Assembly (NCBI RefSeq): GCF_025452235.1
Contig: NZ_CP104965.1
Location: 2,662,501 to 2,726,500, forward strand
Reading direction: 5' to 3'
DNA: 64,000 nucleotides
DNA from: Devosia neptuniae
Lineage (GTDB): Bacteria > Pseudomonadota > Alphaproteobacteria > Rhizobiales > Devosiaceae
The notes beneath the pieces are model-generated. The model saw nothing but the letters and a program-made list of their open reading frames with translations. It ran no database searches and was not told the DNA's origin. Below, piece by piece: positions 33,836 to 44,461 of this stretch (its first letter is position 1; each line of letters begins with the position of its first letter). The position numbers were made by a program, and so were the translations under genes.

Positions 33836-35503
33836 ATGACCATCAACCTCACCATCCCGGATATTCAGGAACTCAAGCCCCGCATCACCGTTTTCGGTTG
33901 CGGCGGCGCCGGCGGCAACGCCGTCAACAACATGATCGAATCCGGCCTCGATGGTGTGGACTTCGTCGTCGCCAATACGGATGCGCAGGCTCTCGCGCTC
34001 TCCAAGGCGCAGCGGATCATCCAGCTCGGCGTCGGCGTCACCGAAGGCCTCGGCGCCGGTTCGCACCCCGAAGTGGGTCGCGCGGCAGCCGAAGAAAGCT
34101 GGGACGAGATCAATGATCACCTCTCGGGCTCGCATATGGTGTTCATCACTGCCGGCATGGGCGGTGGCACCGGTACCGGCGCAGCGCCCGTCGTGGCCCG
34201 CGCTGCTCGCGAGCAGGGTATCCTGACCGTTGGTGTCGTCACCAAGCCGTTCAATTTTGAAGGCAATCGCCGCGCTCGTCTGGCCGAAGACGGCATTGAT
34301 GAGCTGCATCGCCATGTCGACACGCTGATCGTCATCCCCAACCAGAACCTGTTCCGCGTCGCCAATGAAAAGACGACGTTTGCCGACGCCTTCTCTATGG
34401 CCGACCAGGTGCTGTTCTCCGGCGTTGCCTGCATCACCGATCTGATGGTCAAGGAAGGCCTGATCAACCTCGACTTCGCCGACGTGCGCGCCGTGATGCG
34501 CGGCATGGGCAAGGCGATGATGGGTACCGGCGAGGCATCGGGCGAAGATCGTGCCCGCCACGCCGCCGAAGCCGCCATCGCCAATCCGCTGCTCGATGAT
34601 GTGTCGATGCAGGGTGCACGTGGCCTCTTGATCTCCATCACCGGCGGTCCGGACCTGACCCTTTATGAAGTCGACGAAGCGGCCAGCCGCGTCCGCGAGG
34701 AAGTCGATGTGGATTGCAACATCATCCTGGGCGCGACTTTCGATCCGAATCTGACCGGCACGATCCGCGTTGCCGTCGTGGCCACCGGCACCGATGCCAC
34801 CATGGTGCAGGCGCTCGAGCCAGCCAAGCCGCATGCTTCGCGCACCCCGCTCGAAGTGCGCCGCCATGTGCCGGTTGAGCCGACCCGTGTCGCTGCCGAA
34901 CGCGCCGCTGTTGCAACCCCGGCGCCGACCACCAGCCAGGCTATCGAACACCAGGTCGAGGCCGCTGTTGCCGAAGCCATCACCTTCGACGCGCCTGCGC
35001 CGAGCTACGCTCATGAAGACGATGGCGTGTTCGTCGAGCCCTATATCCCGGCCGCCGACTCGATCCACGATGATGAACCTGCCATGGTTCAGGATGAGCC
35101 CGTACCCAGCGTTTATGTGCCCTCGCACGCTGCCCGTCCCGATGGTCAGCGCCGCATGCCGCGCACGGAAGAGCTGCCGGTTGTTGCGCGCCGGACACAG
35201 CAGGAGCAGGAACGTCCTGATGCCGAGCCCCGCAATGCCCGTGCGCTGTTCAAGCGCCTGGCCTCCAATGTCGGTCTCAATCTGGGCCAGTCCCAGCCGG
35301 TAGAACGCGACGAAACTGCCTATTCCAGCGCCGATGATGCGGCTGCCCGCAGCGCCATTGAGGCTGGTCCGGCAAGGACTTCGCGGGTTTCCCCGCCGGT
35401 CGAAGGAGCCCAGGGGCGTCTTGACCTGCATGGGCGCCAGCCAGCTCCCGCGCCGCAGAAGGAACATCTGGAAATCCCGGCATTCCTCCGCAAGCACGGT
35501 TAA
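33836..35503 (+). CDS. ftsZ: Cell division GTPase FtsZ
   Basis: A 555-residue tubulin-like GTPase that forms the Z-ring. [14 protein letters not shown] opens the nucleotide site, the tubulin signature GGGTGTG is at residues 109-115, and [11 protein letters not shown] is the T7 loop. After residue 315 comes a long low-complexity linker of about 230 residues, then the C-terminal peptide [11 protein letters not shown] that binds FtsA and other partners. The long linker is typical of Hyphomicrobiales. I chose ATG 33836 ([13 protein letters not shown]) because GAGG lies about seven bases upstream; ATG 33824 is an alternative. It is followed by a strong terminator. Confidence 0.96.
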   Translation: MTINLTIPDIQELKPRITVFGCGGAGGNAVNNMIESGLDGVDFVVANTDAQALALSKAQRIIQLGVGVTEGLGAGSHPEVGRAAAEESWDEINDHLSGSHMVFITAGMGGGTGTGAAPVVARAAREQGILTVGVVTKPFNFEGNRRARLAEDGIDELHRHVDTLIVIPNQNLFRVANEKTTFADAFSMADQVLFSGVACITDLMVKEGLINLDFADVRAVMRGMGKAMMGTGEASGEDRARHAAEAAIANPLLDDVSMQGARGLLISITGGPDLTLYEVDEAASRVREEVDVDCNIILGATFDPNLTGTIRVAVVATGTDATMVQALEPAKPHASRTPLEVRRHVPVEPTRVAAERAAVATPAPTTSQAIEHQVEAAVAEAITFDAPAPSYAHEDDGVFVEPYIPAADSIHDDEPAMVQDEPVPSVYVPSHAARPDGQRRMPRTEELPVVARRTQQEQERPDAEPRNARALFKRLASNVGLNLGQSQPVERDETAYSSADDAAARSAIEAGPARTSRVSPPVEGAQGRLDLHGRQPAPAPQKEHLEIPAFLRKHG

Positions 35504-35532
35504 CACTCTGCTGACGGATTTATGAAACGTAG

Positions 35533-35563
35533 CTCGGTGCGGCTTCCGCACCGAGTTTTTTTT
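35533..35563 (+). terminator. Rho-independent terminator after ftsZ
   Basis: CTCGGTGCGG (35533-35542) and CCGCACCGAG (35546-35555) form a perfect 10-bp stem with loop CTT, followed by eight T residues. It is the strongest terminator in the window and closes the dcw cluster. Confidence 0.95.
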
Positions 35564-35615
35564 GGATAATAGAGTAGCCAATCGTCCCAGGGCTTGGGTC
35601 GGAGTAACTTCAAGC

Positions 35616-36572
35616 ATGTCAAAACTAACCACGCGCCAGCGTACCCTAGCGGCGCCGATCTCGTTCGCGGGCTATGGTGTTCATAGCGCGCAACCCGTGA
35701 CCCTCACGCTCGGCCCGGCCGCGCCCGATAGTGGCCTGCTGATCTGCCGCGAACTGGGTGAAGGTCGCACCACACCGCCCGTTCCCGTGCATTTTTCGCG
35801 TATTTCTCGCACTACCCTGTGCACCACGCTCGATCTGGGCGACAGCGTGAGCGTCGCTACCATCGAGCATGTCACCTCGGCCCTTTCGGGCATGGGCGTC
35901 GACAATGCGCTGATCACGCTGGATGGCGGGGAATGCCCGATTCTGGATGGCAGCGCGCGCCCCTTCGCCGATGACATCCTGCAGGTTGGCCTCGAAATCC
36001 AGCCGGCGCAGCGCAAGTTTCTCAAGATCATGCGCGCCGTCACCGTGCGCAATAATGACGCCTTCGCCGCGCTTGAGCCCTATAATGGCCGCTCGTTCGA
36101 TCTCGAGATCGATTTCGACTCCAAGGTCATCGGCCGCCAGCGGATGATCTTCGATTGGACGCCGCGCCGTTACTACGAAGACATTTCGCGCGCCCGCACC
36201 TTCGGCTTCGTGCGCGATGCCAAGATCCTGCGCCAGGCCGGTTATGCCCTGGGTTCCAGCCTCGATAATTCCATCACCCTGCATGAAGATCGCATCCTCA
36301 ATCCGGGCGGTCTGCGCTACGAAGACGAGTTCGTGCGCCACAAGCTGCTCGACGCCATTGGCGATCTGTCGCTGGGTGGCCTGCCCATCTGGGGGCGGTT
36401 CCGCTCCTATAAGGGCGGACACGCGCTTAACGCACATGTGTTGACGGGGCTGTTTTCCAGCGAAGCCAATTATGAAATCGTCAGTGCGGAAGATTTGCCG
36501 CTCGAATTCGAGGCTTTCGACGATCAGCCTGATGGGTTAGAGATCAATCACTACTTGCGGTCCGTGCGCTGA
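35616..36572 (+). CDS. lpxC: UDP-3-O-acyl-N-acetylglucosamine deacetylase LpxC
   Basis: A 318-residue zinc amidase that commits to lipid A synthesis. Zinc ligands and catalytic residues are in place: His85 (TIEHVTSAL), His242 and Asp246 (RHKLLDAIGDLSLGG), and His269 (KGGHALNAHVLTG). TISFAGYGVHS-like (PISFAGYGVHSAQPV) at the start and DGSARPFADDI are also diagnostic. I chose ATG 35616, just before the conserved region; an open frame extends to 35562 but would start inside the ftsZ terminator. It follows ftsZ as in many proteobacteria but has its own transcription start after the terminator. Confidence 0.95.
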   Translation: MSKLTTRQRTLAAPISFAGYGVHSAQPVTLTLGPAAPDSGLLICRELGEGRTTPPVPVHFSRISRTTLCTTLDLGDSVSVATIEHVTSALSGMGVDNALITLDGGECPILDGSARPFADDILQVGLEIQPAQRKFLKIMRAVTVRNNDAFAALEPYNGRSFDLEIDFDSKVIGRQRMIFDWTPRRYYEDISRARTFGFVRDAKILRQAGYALGSSLDNSITLHEDRILNPGGLRYEDEFVRHKLLDAIGDLSLGGLPIWGRFRSYKGGHALNAHVLTGLFSSEANYEIVSAEDLPLEFEAFDDQPDGLEINHYLRSVR

Positions 36573-36661
36573 CCTCGAGGGGTCAGTTGCAGCGCCACAG
36601 TTTTGAACCATTTGCTAACTACGCCGCACATAGCGGTTTCCTGATAGAGACGGGGCAGTTC

Positions 36662-37507
36662 GTGACAGTTGATGCTATTGGTGGTTTCACCAGCCGGGCC
36701 GCCCGGTTTTTCACGGTTGGCTTTCTGGTCCTGGTGCTCGCCGGCTGTTCGGGCCTGAACCTGTTTGGGCCGCCCAAGGCCAAGGAAGAGCCGATCATTC
36801 CGGCCGAGGCACTGTACCAGCAGGCGCTCGATAATATGGATCAGCAGCGCTACGTCACGGCTATCGGGCATCTCGAAAAGCTTGAGCGTCAGCACCCCAC
36901 ATCCCCCTTGAGCGAAAAAGCCAAGCTGATGCAGGTCTACGCGAACTACCGAATCGGTCGGTTCTCGGAAGCCATTCTTGCCGCCGACCGGTTCCTCGCC
37001 ATCTATCCGAACGGCAAGGACGTGGCCTATGTGCTCTATCTCAAGGGCAATTCCTATTTCGGCCAGATCAAGGACATCACCCGCGACCAGCAATTGTCGC
37101 GTGATGCCATCGACACTTACAATCTGATCATTTCGAACTATCCCAAGTCCGAATATGCCCAGGACGCCAAGGAAAAGCTGCTGGTCGCCTATGATCAGCT
37201 GGCGGGCAAGGAAATGTCGGTTGGCCGTTACTATCTGGGCAATGGCCAATATCTGGCCGGCATCAACCGGTTCCGTACGGTTGTCGAGGAATACCAGACC
37301 TCGACCCATATCGAGGAAGCGCTGTATCGCCTGACCGAAGGCTATCTGCTGCTGGGCCTGGTCAACGAAGCCAAGACTGCTGCCGCCGTGCTGGGCCACA
37401 ATTATCCGTCCAGCACCTGGTATCAGGAAGCCTTCGCCTTGTTGGGCAAACAGGGCCTGGCCCCCGAGATGAATACTGGTAGCTGGCTGGCCGCCGTCCG
37501 CCGCTAA
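36662..37507 (+). CDS. bamD: Outer-membrane assembly lipoprotein BamD
   Basis: A 281-residue lipoprotein of the BAM complex, which inserts beta-barrels in the outer membrane. The signal peptide ends in the lipobox LAGC with Cys29 as lipidation site. TPR repeats follow (EALYQQALDNMDQQRYVTAIGHLEKLERQHPTSPLSEKAKLMQVYANYRIGRFSEAILAADRFLAIYPNGKDVAYVLYLKGNSYF). I chose GTG 36662 because GGGGC lies upstream and the signal peptide starts there; the TTG at 36587 would add a non-signal extension. It is 89 bases downstream of lpxC and 217 bases before recN. Confidence 0.94.
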   Translation: MTVDAIGGFTSRAARFFTVGFLVLVLAGCSGLNLFGPPKAKEEPIIPAEALYQQALDNMDQQRYVTAIGHLEKLERQHPTSPLSEKAKLMQVYANYRIGRFSEAILAADRFLAIYPNGKDVAYVLYLKGNSYFGQIKDITRDQQLSRDAIDTYNLIISNYPKSEYAQDAKEKLLVAYDQLAGKEMSVGRYYLGNGQYLAGINRFRTVVEEYQTSTHIEEALYRLTEGYLLLGLVNEAKTAAAVLGHNYPSSTWYQEAFALLGKQGLAPEMNTGSWLAAVRR

Positions 37508-37515
37508 ACATAAAT

Positions 37516-37530
37516 GTTGCTATTTTGTTC
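37516..37530 (+). promoter_or_regulatory. Candidate LexA box upstream of recN
   Basis: GTTG-N7-GTTC (37516-37519, 37527-37530) matches the alphaproteobacterial LexA consensus GTTC-N7-GTTC at 7 of 8 positions. It lies about 195 bases before recN, a classic SOS gene. Confidence 0.5.
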
Positions 37531-37531
37531 T

Positions 37532-37560
37532 AAGGCGCGCTAGCTTGCTGGCGCGCCTTC
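37532..37560 (+). terminator. Possible terminator after bamD
   Basis: AAGGCGCGC (37532-37540) and GCGCGCCTT (37551-37559) form a 9-bp stem with a 10-nt loop, starting 25 bases after the bamD stop. The T tract is poor (TCGTCTATT). Confidence 0.55.
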
Positions 37561-37724
37561 GTCTATTGTAGAAGTCGGGGCAAAAGTGGAAGTAGACCGC
37601 ATCCCGAGCTTGCCGAAGGACGCGGTCGTGCTACCAGAGTCCGTGGCTCGACGGGCTCATCATGGGGTCACTTGGTGAAGCTGTTGCCGCTCGATGTTCT
37701 GGCGTCTTAGGGACTAGTCCGCGC

Positions 37725-39395
37725 ATGCTGAACGCGCTTTCGGTTCGCAACATCGTCCTGATCGATCAACTCGATCTTGCGCTGGATGGCGGCATGACCG
37801 TGCTGACCGGCGAGACCGGGGCCGGTAAATCCATTCTGCTCGATTCGCTGACGCTGGCTTTGGGCGGGCGGGGCGATGCTTCGCTGGTGCGCACCGGCTG
37901 CGACAGCGGGCAGGTTGTCGCCGTGTTGCAATTGGCGCAGGATCATCCCGCGCGTGCCGCCCTGCGCGACAATGCCATTCCCGATGATGAAGACATTATC
38001 CTGCGCCGCGTGCAGTTTGCCGATGGCCGCACCCGTGCTTTCATCAATGACCAGCCGGTCTCTGCGGCGCTGTTGCAGCGCGTCGGCAGTCAGATCGTTG
38101 AAATTCACGGCCAGCATGATGATCGCGCACTGGTCGATGTCGCCACCCATCGCGCCGCTCTGGATGCTTTTGGCGAGCTGGAAAAGCCCGTAGCCGCCGT
38201 GCGCGATGCCTGGCAGGCCCTGACCGAAGCGCAGGAAGCCGTTGCCGAGCAGAAGGCGCTAGTAGCCGAAGCGCTCGCCGCCGAGGAATATGCCCGCCAC
38301 ACCGTCGAGGAACTGAGCAAGCTCAAGCTGGTGCCCGGCGAAGAAGCTGAATTGGCCGATCGCCGCCAGCAATTGCAGCAGGCCGAGAAATCGGCTGCCG
38401 ACGTCACCGAGACCGACGAGATCCTCAATGGACCTTCTGCCCCCGCGCCGGCACTTGCCGCCCTGATGCGGCGCCTCTTGCGCAAGATCGATAGCGGCGG
38501 CACCCAGTTCCAGCCCATTGTCGATGCGCTCGACCAGTCCCTGATCGCCTTGGACCGCACCAGCGATGCGCTCGAAGAACTCAAGCGCGAAATGGCCTAT
38601 GATCCCGGCGAGCTGGAATCTGTCGAAGAGCGTCTGTTCTCCCTGCGCGCCGCCGCGCGCAAGCACCAGACCACGCCCGAAGGGCTGATCGAGGTGCTGG
38701 CCAAATACACCGCCGATCTCGAAACCCTGCAGAATGGCGAAACCAAGTTGGTGGCGCTGACATCAGCGGAAGCCAAGGCGATGGAAATCTATCGCAAGGC
38801 CGCCGAAACGCTCAGCACAGGCCGCGCCAAGGCCGCCATTGCGCTCGGCAAGGCTGTCGGCGCCGAATTGCCCGATCTCAAGCTGGGTTCGGCCAAGTTC
38901 ATCGTCGATCACCAGGTCGACAAGCACCGCATCGCGGCCGCCGGGTTCGACCAGATCGCCTTCCACGTGCAGACCAATCCCGGCACCGCCGCCGGCCCCT
39001 TGCTCAAGGTGGCCTCGGGCGGCGAGCTCAGCCGGTTCCTCCTGGCGCTCAAAGTGGTGCTGGCCGATCGCGGCTCGGCTCCCGTGCTGATCTTTGACGA
39101 AATCGACACGGGCGTCGGTGGTGCTGTCGCCGATGCCATCGGCCGCCGTCTCGCGCGCCTGGCCGGCAAGGTGCAGGTGCTTGCCGTCACCCATGCCCCC
39201 CAGGTCGCCGCCCGCGCCCAGCGCCACCTGCTCATCGAAAAGCAGGCGGTGGAGGAGGGCGCCTTCGTGCGCACCCACGTCAAGCCGCTCGACATTACCG
39301 CCCGCAAGGAAGAAGTCGCCCGCATGCTGGCCGGCGCCAGCGTCACCGACGAAGCCCGCGCGGCCGCCAGCAAGCTGTTGAGCGAAGTCCACTGA
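37725..39395 (+). CDS. recN: DNA repair ATPase RecN
   Basis: A 556-residue SMC-like protein acting in double-strand break repair. The N-terminal half-ATPase has Walker A TGETGAGKSI and a long coiled coil runs through the middle. The C-terminal half-ATPase has the signature KVASGGELSRFLLALKVVL and Walker B PVLIFDEIDTGVGG. VTHAPQVAARAQRHLLIEK is also typical. I chose ATG 37725 (MLNALSVRNIVLIDQLDL), the usual RecN N-terminus. The candidate LexA box upstream fits its SOS role. It lies between bamD and ligA, a common order in Hyphomicrobiales. Confidence 0.95.
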   Translation: MLNALSVRNIVLIDQLDLALDGGMTVLTGETGAGKSILLDSLTLALGGRGDASLVRTGCDSGQVVAVLQLAQDHPARAALRDNAIPDDEDIILRRVQFADGRTRAFINDQPVSAALLQRVGSQIVEIHGQHDDRALVDVATHRAALDAFGELEKPVAAVRDAWQALTEAQEAVAEQKALVAEALAAEEYARHTVEELSKLKLVPGEEAELADRRQQLQQAEKSAADVTETDEILNGPSAPAPALAALMRRLLRKIDSGGTQFQPIVDALDQSLIALDRTSDALEELKREMAYDPGELESVEERLFSLRAAARKHQTTPEGLIEVLAKYTADLETLQNGETKLVALTSAEAKAMEIYRKAAETLSTGRAKAAIALGKAVGAELPDLKLGSAKFIVDHQVDKHRIAAAGFDQIAFHVQTNPGTAAGPLLKVASGGELSRFLLALKVVLADRGSAPVLIFDEIDTGVGGAVADAIGRRLARLAGKVQVLAVTHAPQVAARAQRHLLIEKQAVEEGAFVRTHVKPLDITARKEEVARMLAGASVTDEARAAASKLLSEVH

Positions 39396-39398
39396 ACC

Positions 39399-39530
39399 TT
39401 CCCTCTCCCCTTGGGAGAGGGTGCCCGAAGGGCGGGTGAGGGGGTTGCCTCAGTCGCCACCATGAGCCAAACCATCGCAGACCCCTCATCCGGCGCTGCG
39501 CGCCACCTTCTCCCACAAGGGAGAAGGGAG
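39399..39530. repeat. Inverted pair of palindromic repeats between recN and ligA
   Basis: Copy a (39399-39445) has hairpin CCCTCTCCC/GGGAGAGGG (39401-39409, 39413-39421). Copy b (39479-39530), inverted, has CCTTCTCCC/GGGAGAAGG (39506-39514, 39519-39527). They resemble the element between murB and ddl. As an inverted pair they could fold into one large stem. Confidence 0.75.
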
Positions 39531-39543
39531 TTCGGTGTAATGA

Positions 39544-41763
<2,220 letters not shown>

Positions 41764-41781
41764 GCCCGCGAGGGAGGATTG

Positions 41782-43056
41782 ATGAAGCAGTTCCTGGTGC
41801 TGGCCGCCCTGGCCGGTCTTGCCGTGCCGGCCATGGCGAGCGAAGCGGGTGATCTGGCGCGCGACCAGCTCTATGCCGGCAATGCCGCGCAATCCATTCC
41901 CGCTACGAGTGAGGACTGCGATGGCGGCAACCAGGAAGCCTGTTTTGCCCTGGGCCTGTTGACCCTGGTCGGCGCCTATGAGGGCTTCGCTCAAGACCTT
42001 TACCGCTACGGCGCCACCGTGCCCGGCACCACCGCCGCCGGCATGCTGTTCGGCCTGGGCACGCAGCAGGACCTCGCCCCCGCCAATCCAAATCCCGAGC
42101 CGCTGACCTATCTGACCCTGCGCACCGTGCTTGAAGATTTCCTGCTCGATCTCGACGCCGCCCGCGCCGCCTTCGAAAAAGGCGGGGAATCGGGCGACTA
42201 TGTCCTCACCATCGATCCGCTCAAGGTGCGGGTGGATTTCAATGGCGATGGCAAGCATGACGACAGCGAAACGCTGGCGGCGCTGCTCAACAGCGTCGGC
42301 GAATTCGCCGATATTCCCGCCCCCGATGGCCCGCCGCCCGGCAAGACCAAGACGCCGCCCGCGCCTGCGGATACCAGCATCGGCTTTGACCGCGCCGATT
42401 CGATCTGGTTCGCCGGCTATAGCCAAGTCGCCGCCGCGCCGATCGATCTGATCCTGGCGCATGACTTTTCCGATTTCTTCAATGCCTATCTGCACCAGGT
42501 CTTCCCCAAATCCGGCCTGCCGATGCAGGATTATATGAGCGGCGGCGTGCTGTTCCTCGATGCCAATAGCGATGCTGGCATTGCCGACATGATCGCGGCC
42601 ATCCACACCATGAATTTCCCCGTGCTCGACACCGCCCGCCTCGCCGGCGTGCTGACCCGGCTCAAGTCGATCACCGCCTTGTCCCGCAAGAACTGGGACG
42701 CCCTCCTGGCCGAGACCGACGACAACCGTGAGCTGGTGCCATCCCCGAGCCAGACCTCGCTGGTGCCGGACACGCCGGTCACCCAGGAAACCGTCGATGC
42801 CTGGATGGCAACGCTCGACGCGGTCGACGAAGTGCTCGATGGCAAGCTGCTGGTGCCGCATTGGCGTTTCAAGCAGGGCTTTGATCTCAAGGCCTATTTT
42901 GAAACCACCACCCGCACCGATATCATCATGCTGCTCACCGGTTCCGGTGCCCTGCCTTATCTCAAGGATGGGCCCATTGCCGATGCCCAGAGCTTTGCCG
43001 AGGCCAATCGTGTCTTTGGCACCAATTGGCTCAATTACGCCTTCTGGTTCAACTGA
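41782..43056 (+). CDS. Secreted protein of unknown function with an EF-hand-like loop
   Basis: 424 residues that I do not recognise as a named family. A signal peptide ends near residue 20 (LAVPAMA-SE). One clear EF-hand loop is at residues 152-163 (DFNGDGKHDDSE), with Asp/Asn at positions 1, 3, 5 and 9, Gly at 6 and Glu at 12. A second Asp/Asn-rich loop reads LFLDANSDAGIAD. The mature protein is rich in helix (LTYLTLRTVLEDFLLDLDAARAAFEKG). Calcium binding in the periplasm is a reasonable inference. GGGAGGA lies just before the ATG. It is 18 bases after ligA and 20 bases before the first DUF3828 protein, so all may be co-transcribed. Confidence 0.75.
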   Translation: MKQFLVLAALAGLAVPAMASEAGDLARDQLYAGNAAQSIPATSEDCDGGNQEACFALGLLTLVGAYEGFAQDLYRYGATVPGTTAAGMLFGLGTQQDLAPANPNPEPLTYLTLRTVLEDFLLDLDAARAAFEKGGESGDYVLTIDPLKVRVDFNGDGKHDDSETLAALLNSVGEFADIPAPDGPPPGKTKTPPAPADTSIGFDRADSIWFAGYSQVAAAPIDLILAHDFSDFFNAYLHQVFPKSGLPMQDYMSGGVLFLDANSDAGIADMIAAIHTMNFPVLDTARLAGVLTRLKSITALSRKNWDALLAETDDNRELVPSPSQTSLVPDTPVTQETVDAWMATLDAVDEVLDGKLLVPHWRFKQGFDLKAYFETTTRTDIIMLLTGSGALPYLKDGPIADAQSFAEANRVFGTNWLNYAFWFN

Positions 43057-43076
43057 GCCCAATCTGGAGAATGAAG

Positions 43077-43544
43077 ATGCGCCTCGTCCCCCTGGCCGCG
43101 AGCCTATTCCTTGCCCTGACAAGTCTGGCGACCGCGCAGACCTATGACACGCCGCAAGACCTGCTCGAGGCTTTCTACGAGCCCTATATCTCGGGCGAAT
43201 TCTACGAGGACGAGACCCCGTTCCGCTCCGCCGCCCTGCAGGCGCTCTACGATGCCGATGCGGATTCCACCCCGGCGGGCGAAATGGGCGCGCTGAGCTT
43301 TGATCCCTATATCGACGGGCAGGATTACGAACTGACCGACCTGACCATCGGCGAGCCGCAGATCGATGGCGATACGGCCATTGTCGATGTCGATTTCCGC
43401 AATTTCGATCAGCCCCAGCAGCTGACCTACGATCTGGTCTTCGAAGACGGCGGCTGGCGGATCGACGACGTGGTTTCCAACAATCCGGAAAACCAATACC
43501 GCCTCAGCGAAATCTTCGCCGACGCGGCAAGCGCCGCGAACTAG
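43077..43544 (+). CDS. Secreted DUF3828-like protein (copy 1)
   Basis: 155 residues with a signal peptide (RLVPLAASLFLALTSLATA-QT). The mature part begins TYDTPQDLLEAFYEPYISGEF and has the core DLTIGEPQIDGDTAIVDVDFRNFDQPQQLTYDLVFEDGGWRIDDVVS, an NTF2-like DUF3828 pattern. The function is unknown. I chose ATG 43077 because GGAG is eight bases upstream; ATG 43071 is too close to it. The gene at 43772 is a paralogue: DLTIGEP, N/NFDQP and WxxDDVxS are shared. The two are separated by a palindromic repeat that probably entered after the duplication. Confidence 0.75.
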   Translation: MRLVPLAASLFLALTSLATAQTYDTPQDLLEAFYEPYISGEFYEDETPFRSAALQALYDADADSTPAGEMGALSFDPYIDGQDYELTDLTIGEPQIDGDTAIVDVDFRNFDQPQQLTYDLVFEDGGWRIDDVVSNNPENQYRLSEIFADAASAAN

Positions 43545-43553
43545 AGATACGGA

Positions 43554-43645
43554 AGACCTCATGGTGAGCCTGTCGAACCACGAGGTCGAGCGAGTGGAGA
43601 CTAGAGTGCCACGACCTCGTCCTTCGACAAGCTCAGGATGAGGTC
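43554..43645. repeat. Palindromic intergenic repeat between the DUF3828 paralogues
   Basis: The left arm 43554-43588 and the right arm 43609-43645 are inverted copies matching at about 30 of 35 positions, with cores GTCGAACCACGAGGTCG and CGACCTCGTCCTTCGACAAG. The CC/GG differences between arms keep most pairs. It is a dispersed-type repeat. Confidence 0.75.
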
Positions 43646-43771
43646 TGCTGGAACGTCTCGTCCAGCCAGCCTTGCCAAAAGTTAATCTCCCCGCCGCAAA
43701 TCGGCCATGGCGCGATCACGACCGCGCCGCGACCGACCGCTAGCCGTGGACCAATCGAGGCGCGAGGAAAA

Positions 43772-44272
43772 ATGATGCGATTGATGGCAGGTGTTCTGGC
43801 TGTGGCGATATTGCTGCCCATGGCGGCAGGGCAGGCGGCCGAGGCATTCAGCGATCCCAAGGCGCTGGTCACCGCGATCTTCGAGGGCTACGGCCCGGGC
43901 CGCACGGCGGGCGATCCCACCGCCTATTACTCGCCCCGCCTCAATGCCATTTTCGATCAGGCCGTCGAAAACAAGGTATTCACCGACGACAATGCAATGA
44001 AGGGCGAGCAATTCACCCCCGCCGCGGTGTTCAACCCTTTCCTGCCCGATGCCAGCGCGCTGCTGTTCGATCTCACTATCGGCGAACCGACCACGCTGGA
44101 CGACCGCTCGGTGGTCAATGTCAGCTACCACAATTTCGACCAGCCCCGCCTGCTCAGCATCGCCATGGTGCGCGAAAACGGCAATTGGCTGGTCGACGAT
44201 GTCGCGTCGCTCGGCAAGGAAGACCACTGGCTGCTGAGCTGGGCGCTGACCTACGACCAGTTGGGGTTCTGA
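43772..44272 (+). CDS. Secreted DUF3828-like protein (copy 2)
   Basis: 166 residues with a signal peptide (MAGVLAVAILLPMAAGQAA-EA). Like copy 1, the mature part starts with a helix (FSDPKALVTAIFEGYGPGRTAGD) and contains LFDLTIGEPTTLDDRSVVNVSYHNFDQPRLLSIAMVRENGNWLVDDVASLG. The shared blocks mark a tandem duplication that has diverged well. The start is ATG 43772 (or 43775), with GAGGAAAA upstream. The function is unknown. The block of three exported proteins 41782-44272 is bounded by ligA and a repeat. Confidence 0.75.
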   Translation: MMRLMAGVLAVAILLPMAAGQAAEAFSDPKALVTAIFEGYGPGRTAGDPTAYYSPRLNAIFDQAVENKVFTDDNAMKGEQFTPAAVFNPFLPDASALLFDLTIGEPTTLDDRSVVNVSYHNFDQPRLLSIAMVRENGNWLVDDVASLGKEDHWLLSWALTYDQLGF

Positions 44273-44332
44273 TGCCGTACGTGTGCGGCGCCGTTGGGCT
44301 TTACCTAGGCTAAGCCCTCAATCCCTCCTCCC

Positions 44333-44435
44333 CACCGCATCTCCCTTGGGCTCGACCCGGGGGCCACTCTCAGCAAGCCAGGTGCCCGGTGGCAGCCCGA
44401 CAGGCCCTCGGGTCAAGCCCGAGGGAAAGCGGTGG
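44333..44435. repeat. Palindromic intergenic repeat before the aminopeptidase 3' end
   Basis: TCCCTTGGGCTCGACCCG starts the left arm (44342-44365); the right arm (44403-44426) is its inverted copy with about three differences in 24. Outer arms CCACCGC (about 44333-44339) and GCGGTGG (44429-44435) extend it. It fills the 189-bp convergent gap 44273-44461. Confidence 0.7.
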
Positions 44436-44461
44436 CAATGCAGTGATATTGCACCCGACCC

